Shown in pieces: positions 57,909 through 64,000 of a stretch of 64,000 nucleotides of DNA. The notes under the pieces were generated by a model. That model saw only the letters and a list, made by a program, of their open reading frames with translations, did no database searches and was not told the origin of the DNA. The translations under genes were made by a program, and so were the position numbers. The stretch comes from DATJCV01 sp963707665 (GTDB lineage Bacteria > Pseudomonadota > Gammaproteobacteria > Burkholderiales > Burkholderiaceae_D). Numbering within the stretch: position 1 is the stretch's first letter; every line of letters begins with the position of its first letter. The stretch is from assembly GCA_963707665.1 (NCBI GenBank), contig CAVPQU010000024.1:116297-180296 (forward strand). Reading direction: 5' to 3'.

Positions 57909-59081
57909 CTACTTGCGAGCGGCCAGGAAGCGGTCGCTGGAGCGTTTCAAATGCCGCACAGAGCGCACACACCAGGCGGCGATCCGTGATGCAAAGCCAG
58001 TCCGGCGTTCGGCGTGCAGGAACCACAGCCTGATCCGGCGCACGGCGGTTTTGCATGCCATGTGGATGACTCTGCCGCCATCCAGCAGAAAATGCGCGCG
58101 CGAGCGGTAGACCGCCAGATAGTCGAAATCCAGCCAGGCGCCCAGAAAATCGAATTTGTATCGATGCGATGACTCCATGAAACGGAACTCGGTGCCGCCG
58201 CGGGTGATGCATTCACAAATCGTCAGGTAGTTGCAAAGCGTGCCCAATCGATAGTCGTCATACGCGGGATCGTGGGCGATCACATGCATGAAATAATGGG
58301 AGCCGACGCAGTAAGAGATGGTGCCGGCACAGACTCGGCCCTCGATCGTGGCGACACCGACAAAGCCATATACCTTGGCAAGACGGATGATCCGCTCGGT
58401 CTCTTCTTCGTTGATGTACGCCTGCTTGTTTTTGACGGCCATCCTGGCGCCGCTGAGTCGGATGATGTCCCGGATATGCTGCTCGCTTATTTCCTCTTTC
58501 ACATAAACGCGGTAGCAATGCGAAGGGAAGCGCGCCAGGAATTTTTTCATGTGGTTCTTGATGTTCGTGCGTGTACTCTTTCCGAGGTGGCCTAGATACT
58601 CTTGCGTCGTGGCCGGCAAGGTCAGGACAATATCTGACAAGCATTTACATTCTTGGTATGGAAACGGAAACCGACGGATCGCAGTCTCGATGGCCCAGAA
58701 GGAAATGGCCGTGACCGACTTGAACCGGGCAAAAATAGCATTCGCGAAGCGCCGAATCTCAGCCTCCTCGATCCTGATCTGCTGGTTTAACACCTTCACT
58801 TCGTTCTGCTCGCGCCGAAACACGAGGGCCGTGATCACCTTGCCGCCCTTGCGCACCACATACGCACTGGCATTTGCAGCTTCGCCGTAAATGTGGAACC
58901 GGGCCAGCGAGGTATAGACGTTTTCATACAAGCGCTCCATCTCGGCTTCAACGAAAGGGGGAACCTCATTTTCGTAAAGCGAAATGATAATTTCTTGAGA
59001 ATCCCTCGTTCGGTCTGCGCCATGTTCAACAACCGACGCGCGGCTTCGTTGATTACTTTCGGCTAGGATAGTGTGTTCCAT
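57909..59081 (-). CDS. FemAB/GNAT-type acyltransferase paralogue 3
   Basis: A 390-residue protein from the start MEHTILAESNQRSRASVVEH; the frame is open to 59213 but homology begins around IIISLYENEVPPFVEAEMER. It shares FHIYGEAANASAYVVRKGGK and EQHIRDIIRLSGARMAVKNK and the C-terminal third almost exactly with paralogue 2, but its central block (YQECKCLSDIVLTLPATTQE and the ARFPSHCYRVYVKEE segment) is different and partly closer to paralogue 1. Intact. The 233 bp between it and paralogue 2 shows no gene. Confidence 0.82.
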   Translation of the reverse strand: MEHTILAESNQRSRASVVEHGADRTRDSQEIIISLYENEVPPFVEAEMERLYENVYTSLARFHIYGEAANASAYVVRKGGKVITALVFRREQNEVKVLNQQIRIEEAEIRRFANAIFARFKSVTAISFWAIETAIRRFPFPYQECKCLSDIVLTLPATTQEYLGHLGKSTRTNIKNHMKKFLARFPSHCYRVYVKEEISEQHIRDIIRLSGARMAVKNKQAYINEEETERIIRLAKVYGFVGVATIEGRVCAGTISYCVGSHYFMHVIAHDPAYDDYRLGTLCNYLTICECITRGGTEFRFMESSHRYKFDFLGAWLDFDYLAVYRSRAHFLLDGGRVIHMACKTAVRRIRLWFLHAERRTGFASRIAAWCVRSVRHLKRSSDRFLAARK

Positions 59082-60502
59082 TTCCAGATCTCGTCTGCTT
59101 ATAAGATCTTGCTGATGGCCTATAACCCGGAATTCACAATCAATCCGCAGACGACAGTTTTTTCCACTGAAAACCATGGGGTACAACCTGCTGGTACCCT
59201 GCTCCATTACCACGTCTGCCGGCCAAGTTCACTTGTTTGAATTTTTTTTCGCCCCGATCCTAGAAGGGCTTCCCCTCAATGCATGCGACTATCAATGGTG
59301 TTGTATTGAACGGATGCTCCAGGCCGAAGTCACCGGCATACTCGGTCGGAAAATCGCCGTTCGAAATGGCGATATGCTGGAGGCATAGCCTGTTTCGCAT
59401 CTTTCCGACCACGCGAGTCCTTCTGGGCAACCACCGTCGGGTCCGACATACTGGCCTATCGCAGTCGTACATCCAGCCCCGCTTATGAATTGAAGATTTT
59501 TGGAGTGTCACGTAGAACTTTTCATTAGAGTTTGTCAACGTAGAAAAATCGCACCCTTTATTCATGCGCGACGGTGGAACATGCCGCCCATCAAATTCCG
59601 GCTTCAAGATCAATGTTTACTCCAGAGGGAGTCGAGAAAATTTATTGCGCGGAAAATACAGCGTGATCCCGCACAAAATTGGGTGTCACGGAGATCATGA
59701 ATGGCGCCTGGTCGCCGATCAGAGCTTTTTGACTTCCTGACGTGTCGCTCATGTTGTTACCGCGAAACTACTTAACAATGCGGGCATCAAGACCATGCTA
59801 GACACTGCCCTACCGACACACGAGCCGCAAGCTAGGTTGACCTGGTTTGCTTTTCCTGAAGACGACTCTGAGCAGTCAAGCAATACGGCTTAACTACAGG
59901 GAAAGCCAAGGGATTTAACCGGTCTTTTGCAAGAATCCTCATCCCAATCGGCGTTTCTGAAATTTAGCAATGACCTGATTCCGATCCGATACTTTCTATG
60001 CGTCCAGCCTACCGTTCGGAAAATATGGCGACTTGTTAAATGTCATGAAAATATTTGATTCCCCAAAGCTTTCGAAAAACCAATGGCAGTTCTATATTTG
60101 TCGATTTAACAAGTGAGTTTAGTGTGCAAAAGAAATAAGCGAGCAAGATCGACGGTGACCCTAAGCAGAGTGCTGAGCGCCATTCTGGGAAGGTTCGCCG
60201 CAGGCCGGCGTATGGCGGACTTACGGCTTCGGTTTTCTTCCGGAGCGACCCGATGTAGGCGTTTTATGCGTTGCGTCAAGAATGACTTGTCAGCTGAACG
60301 TCAGAGGCGTCGGGACATCGGGACAGGAAGGGCGAATGCCTCTTTCTTGGGCCAGAAGAGCAGCCAATTTCTAATAGTGACAATTCAACGCAGCTTGCAC
60401 AGAAAGCAGCATTTTTTCTGAAAAGACCGCCCCGCCCTTGAGTCTATCTCGCCCGCTGTCTGACCCTTGTGCTCATGCCGATTCGAGGTGACCAATAACA
60501 CA
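59082..60502. other. Gene-poor spacer between acyltransferase and lipoprotein blocks
   Basis: About 1.4 kb with no convincing gene. The longest open frames (59260-59613 minus and 60113-60421 plus) have no recognisable domains, poor codon character and no clear ribosome-binding sites. Irregular composition suggests decayed or recombined sequence, possibly a mobile-element remnant, but I could not identify ends or a transposase. Confidence 0.45.
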
Positions 60503-60535
60503 AGGCCCGCCACGACTCGAAGACGTGGCGGGCCT
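60503..60535 (-). terminator. Terminator of lipoprotein copy 1
   Basis: AGGCCCGCCACG and CGTGGCGGGCCT form a perfect 12-bp stem with a 9-nt loop, 45 bp past the stop. The following T-tract is poor (TTGTGTT). The same hairpin is at 62183-62215. Confidence 0.75.
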
Positions 60536-60579
60536 GCAATACTGCGATGAACGGCCGCGAGGCCGACACCGGGAAACGG

Positions 60580-61851
60580 TTATTGGATAGGCGCAGCCAG
60601 AGGTTGCCGCGGGGTACCGCCGCCGCCGATGCTGGTCGGACTGTTGTTGTTCACGACATAGAGTGCCTTGACCAATTTTTGTATGTCGCGCGACCATGCG
60701 GTGCTACCGGGACTCCAGGTCTCGATCGGCGTGCCATAGTCGGCCTGGAACTGGGCGCGTACCGAGCCATCCGGACCGTGCTCGGCATTGAAGGCGAAGT
60801 TCGGTCCCCATGTGTCGTCGACGATGTACGCACCGTAGTTTTGCAAGGTCCACGCGAGTTGCCTGCCAGGCTCGGTCTCCAGCCCCAGTGTCCCTACATT
60901 CACCGATGCCGGAATGGCCAGCAGTGCTCCCATTTTCATCGCGGTATTGGAGTTATTGCTGTTCGTGCCATAAAACCCGACCGCATAGCCGTCCGCCGTT
61001 GTCGCCGGCCAGCGGAAGCAATCGGCACGGTTCGTGCACTTGTAGAGCGCCTCTTTCGCGTACACATTCACCTTCAGGGCATGCTTAGGTCCTTGCTGCC
61101 CCGGACGCAGTTCGCCTACCCGGATGGAGCCGCCGATCGCCGACAGGCCGGAGCCACCGTGGGAGCCTTTGATCCCATCTCCGTACAGATCGACCGAAGG
61201 GAATGTCACCAGGCTGGTTGCCGGGCCACCGGCGGCACAGCGCGTGAATGGCTGCGTCTGAATGAGGTGCGTCCATCCGCCGCCAGGAATGTCGCAGAGC
61301 TATTGTCGATCCCGTTTGGAACCACGTAGTTGCTCGGAATCGGGACACTGACCAGCGAACCACCGGTTGCGTTGCAACGGTTGCCACCATCCCAGCCGAC
61401 ACTGCTGTAATTGATGGTGGTCAGCGGCGCCGTCGGTTTCAAGACAATGCGCTCGTCATCGATTTGCGGCATCCCGGCACCATTGCCAAAGTTGGCCGAC
61501 AAGTTCGCCGGAACATACACGGCGCCGCTGCCGATTGGCATGTTCCAGATGCTGTTGCTGGCAAAGGGCTGCTTCAATGGATCACGCTTCCCGGCCGAGG
61601 GCGCTGGCGTCGGGGCTGGAGCTGGAGCTGGAGCCGGAGTCGGCGTCGAGCGTTCCGCGTCTCCGCTTTTCTTCCAGCTCCGCGTCTAGTGCGGCTTGAT
61701 CGACGCTGGCAGAAACCAATTCAGGCGAAAGAGCAGAATCAGCGGAAATCCCATCTGTCCCTGAGCCACCGCCGCCACAGGAAGCGAGCAAGACGGTCAT
61801 GCTGGCGCCCAGCAGGGCGTGCGTACGTAATCGAATCATTGATTTAAACAA
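60580..61851 (-). CDS. Uncharacterised secreted lipoprotein, copy 1 (two frameshifts)
   Basis: The start is probably TTG (61849-61851) with AAGGA seven bases upstream, shared with copy 2; an ATG four codons later (61837-61839) is an alternative. A signal peptide ends in lipobox LLASC, then glycines. A proline linker (TPTPAPAPAPAPTPAPSAG) near 61600-61650 is read only after a one-base shift. The main domain starts DPLKQPFASNSIWNMPIGSG and contains GVYVPANL-like, GSHGGSGLSAIGGSIRVGEL and CTNRADCFRWPATTADGYAV, ending GGGTPRQPLAAPIQ. Near 61268 one base is missing compared with copy 2 (GAATGAGG against GAATGATGG), breaking the frame. I do not recognise the domain; location next to the glycan locus suggests an envelope or polysaccharide-related role. 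Confidence 0.75.
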
Positions 61852-61958
61852 AACTGTTTCCTTAATTCAAAAAATATTTGATGAAAGTCAAAGGCTTGAA
61901 AAGCCCGACGTTTGCCACGCTTCGTGACCGTCTGACTTTGACGTGTGGAAACAGTTCC
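61852..61958 (-). promoter_or_regulatory. Structured 5' leader of lipoprotein copy 1
   Basis: The mRNA-sense box AACTGTTTCC (61947-61956) is a perfect 10-nt complement of GGAAACAGTT (61852-61861), which contains part of the Shine-Dalgarno sequence. Between them lie a block identical to copy 2 (61931-61958 includes the box), the 14-nt block at 61911-61924, and a GGCTT-GAA-AAGCC hairpin whose sequence differs from copy 2. This looks like a translation-controlling RNA; no known riboswitch was recognised. Confidence 0.55.
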
Positions 61959-62182
61959 GGGTGAAAAGACTTACAGCCGGAAATAAATACTTACGGAAAG
62001 ACTAATGGGAAAAGTACTGATGATCGAGCGGCAATTGCCACTCGATCACATCGTTGGCTGGCAACTAATACGCCGACCGTGAAGCAGCATCACGCTGGCA
62101 TGCACTCATGCCAATGGTGTATGCCAGCGCCGTCTGGCCCTTGTGCTCACGCCAGTGAGCATTCGAGGTGACCAATAACACA

Positions 62183-62215
62183 AGGCCCGCCACGACTCGA
62201 AGACGTGGCGGGCCT
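62183..62215 (-). terminator. Terminator of lipoprotein copy 2
   Basis: Same 12-bp hairpin as at 60503-60535, 46 bp past the stop codon at 62261-62263. Confidence 0.75.
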
Positions 62216-62260
62216 GCAATCCTGCGATGGACGGCCGCGAGGCCGACAACCGGGAGACGG

Positions 62261-63768
62261 TTATTGGATAGGCGCAGCCAGAGGTTGCCGCGGGGTACCG
62301 CCGCCGCCGATGCTGGTCGGACTGTTGTTGTTCACGACATAGAGCGCCTGGACCAGTTTTTGTATGTCGCGCGACCATGCGCGTGCTGCCGGGACTCCAG
62401 GTCTCGATCGGCATGCCATAGTCGGCCTGGAACTGGGTGCGTACCGAGCCATCCGGACCGTGCTCCGCATTGAAGGCGAAGTTCGGTCCCCAGGTGTCGT
62501 CGACGATGTACGCACCGTAGTTTTGCAAGGTCCACGCGAGCTGCCTGCCGGGCTCGGTCTCCAGCCCCAGTGCCCCGACAGTTCGCCGATGCCGGGATGG
62601 CCAGCAGCGCTCCCATTTTCATCGCGGTATTGGAGTTATTGCCGTTCGTGCCATAAAACCCGACCGCATAGCCGTCCGCCGTTGTCGCCGGCCAGCGGAA
62701 GCAATCGGCACGGTTCGTGCACTTGTAGAGCGCCTCTTTCGCGTACACATTCACCTTCAGGGCGTGGCGCGGTCCTTGCTGCCCCGGACGCAGTTCGCCT
62801 ACCCGGATGGAGCCGCCGATCGCCGACAGGCCGGAGCCACCGTGGGAGCCTTTGATCCCGTCGCCGTACAGATCGACCGAAGGGAATGTCACCAGGCTGG
62901 TTGCCGGGCCGCCTGCGGCACAGCGCGTGAATGGCTGGGTCTGAATGATGGTGCGTCCATCCGCCGCCAGGAAGGTCGCAGAGCTATTGTCGATCCCGTT
63001 TGGAACCACATAGTTGCTCGGCATCGGGACACTGACCAGCGCAGCCGCCGGTTGCGTTGCAACGGTTGCCACCGTCCCAGCCGACACTGCTGTAATTGAT
63101 GGTGGTCAGCGGCGCCGTCGGTTTCAAGACAATGCGCTCGTCGTCGATTTGCGGCATCCCGGCACCATTGCCAAAGTTGGCGGACAAGTTCGCCGGAACA
63201 TACACGGCGCCGCTGCCGATCGGCATGTTCCAGATGCTGTTGCTGGCAAATGGCTGCTTCAATGGATCACGCTTCCCGGCCGTGGGCGCGGGGGTCGGGG
63301 TCGGAGCCGGAGTTGGAGTCGGGGTTGGGGTCGGAGTCGGGGTCGGAGTCGGAGTCGGAGTCGGAGTCGGTGTCGGAGTCGGAGTCGGAGTCGGTGTCGG
63401 TGTCGGTGTCGGTGTCGGAGTCGGAGTCGGAGTCGGAGTCGGAGTCGGAGTCGGAGTCGGAGTCGGAGTCGGAGTCGGAGTCGGAGTCGGAGTCGGAGTC
63501 GGAGTCGGAGTCGGAGTTGGCTTCGGAGTCGGAGTTGGCTCGTCGGGTTTGGCGTCGGATTTGGTGTTGGATCAGGTACCGGATTCGGCGAAGGATCGGG
63601 GATTGGATTTGGTATAGGATTAGCGCCTTCTAGTCCGGATACGTGGGTGCCCGGATCCGTTTGGCTGTTTTCTATTCCACCTGCGCCACCTCCGCACGCT
63701 GCAAGTAGTACAACTACACTGGAACAGAGCATGGCATGCACGCGCAATCGGTCAATTGACTTAAACAA
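62261..63768 (-). CDS. Uncharacterised secreted lipoprotein, copy 2 (several frameshifts)
   Basis: The start is TTG at 63766-63768 (MFKSIDRLRVHAMLCSSVVV), with GAGGA upstream; the lipobox is LLAAC followed by GGG. The mature start has NPIPNPIPDPSPNPVPDPTP, then, after a one-base shift near 63537, a long Thr-Pro linker encoded by the hexamer repeat. The same unknown domain as copy 1 follows, beginning DPLKQPFASNSIWNMPIGSG. Further shifts occur near 63050, 62580 and 62385 relative to copy 1. Corrected, it would be about 500 residues. Either copy 2 is decaying or the repeat region was poorly sequenced; I favour errors because the shifts resemble those in essential genes here. Confidence 0.72.
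63293..63540. repeat. Hexanucleotide microsatellite (GGAGTC)n encoding a Thr-Pro linker
   Basis: About 40 tandem units of GGNGTC, mostly GGAGTC, with GGTGTC and GGGGTC variants. On the minus strand ACTCCG repeats encode Thr-Pro in the correct frame. It is open in all six frames, so long Val-Gly, Ser-Glu, Arg-Ser or Leu-Arg frames here are artefacts. Confidence 0.95.
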
Positions 63769-63876
63769 AACAGTTTCCTCAATTCAAAAAATGCCTGATG
63801 AAAAACAAACATCGGGGGAAACCCGTTGTTTGCCACGCTTCGAGTTCATCTGACTTTGACGTGTGGAAACAGTTCC
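63769..63876 (-). promoter_or_regulatory. Structured 5' leader of lipoprotein copy 2
   Basis: AACTGTTTCC (63865-63874) pairs at 9 of 10 positions with GGAAACTGTT (63769-63778) over the Shine-Dalgarno region. The 28-nt block 63849-63876 is identical to copy 1, as is the 14-nt block at 63829-63842. The intervening hairpin (CAAACA-A-CGGG loop CCCG-A-TGTTTG) is at the same place as in copy 1 but has a different sequence. Confidence 0.55.
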
Positions 63877-64000
63877 TATTGGAAAATTTTTTCGCCGAAG
63901 AAACGCAGTTACACCCTTATAAAAGTATTGTGGTCAAGACAGGAATTGCGAATTGATCAAATCATAGATAGATGATCAATATTTCATGAGCATATGAAAT

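Larger units (their letters stand above)
60455..61958. repeat. Tandem duplication, copy 1
   Basis: A unit of about 1.5 kb comprising leader, lipoprotein gene and terminator is repeated in direct orientation at 62128-63876. The terminator hairpins and the 28-bp leader block are identical; the coding domain is nearly so. Copy offset is 1680 bp at the 3' end and 1918 bp at the leader, the difference being the longer linker in copy 2. Confidence 0.9.
62128..63876. repeat. Tandem duplication, copy 2
   Basis: Direct repeat of 60455-61958. It differs by a linker about 240 bp longer, a few substitutions and single-base indels. Confidence 0.9.

Noticed and set aside
60113..60421. 102-codon plus-strand open frame
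   Set aside because: Arginine/serine-rich, no domain, no Shine-Dalgarno sequence; treated as chance.
61852..61958. c-di-GMP-I (GEMM) riboswitch in the lipoprotein leader
   Set aside because: Only GGCAAAC is shared; the diagnostic GGACGCAAAGCC and tetraloop receptor sequences are absent.
63293..63540. CRISPR-like array
   Set aside because: The unit is a 6-bp perfect tandem repeat without spacers, in a coding sequence.
63014..63853. Long plus-strand open frames rich in Val-Gly, Ser-Glu or Arg-Ser
   Set aside because: They are produced by the stop-free hexamer repeat; the minus-strand frame has the signal peptide, lipobox and domain.

Overview
This is a GC-rich bacterial chromosome segment. 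Its gene neighbourhoods are those of Betaproteobacteria, order Burkholderiales, most like Oxalobacteraceae: leuC–entericidin–leuD, carA–carB–greA, rlmE–ftsH–folP–glmM, and pstSCAB–phoU–phoB–phoR. The family assignment is inferred from gene order and protein character, not from a database search.

Positions 1–37.9 kb look like core genome. In order: leucine biosynthesis (leuD partial, leuC), an M48 lipoprotein peptidase, aroC, an FAD amine-oxidase-like gene, a CBS-domain protein, metZ with an alpha/beta hydrolase, a YihY membrane protein, a WrbA-like quinone reductase with DUF2069 and a GlcD-like flavoprotein, a DUF4124 protein, tRNA-Arg(TCT) and tRNA-Pro(TGG), glmM/folP/ftsH/rlmE, yhbY, greA, carB and carA, a response regulator, an NlpC/P60 hydrolase, a patatin-like lipoprotein, the complete phosphate uptake and signalling operon, and a substrate-binding protein/MarR/flavin monooxygenase group.

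Positions 38.3–59 kb are an exopolysaccharide or O-antigen locus with mixed strand orientation and patches of lower GC. It has an initiating sugar-phosphate transferase, a WecG/TagA enzyme, several glycosyltransferases, a Wzx-like flippase, a Wzy/ligase-like membrane protein, and UDP-galactopyranose mutase translationally coupled to a family 2 glycosyltransferase, which suggests galactofuranose. It also carries an FAD oxidoreductase, an ATP-grasp ligase and a formyltransferase-like/GINT1 fusion that may decorate the glycan, and three FemAB/GNAT-type acyltransferase paralogues. Positions 60.4–63.9 kb hold a tandem duplication of an uncharacterised secreted lipoprotein with a proline-rich linker; in the second copy the linker is expanded by a hexanucleotide microsatellite.

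Four observations stand out. (1) A family of short intergenic elements in the core half has two GGRGTATA boxes exactly 53 bp apart at four loci, with a looser fifth. (2) The two duplicated lipoprotein genes share a leader in which a conserved upstream box is complementary to the Shine-Dalgarno region, enclosing a 28-nt perfectly conserved block and a sequence-variable hairpin; this is a riboswitch-like candidate. (3) Acyltransferase paralogues 2 and 3 are almost identical at both ends but divergent in the middle. (4) Many genes, including essential ones, carry single-base frameshifts, mostly single-base insertions, so the sequence probably contains consensus errors and frameshifts here should not be read as biological decay without resequencing.
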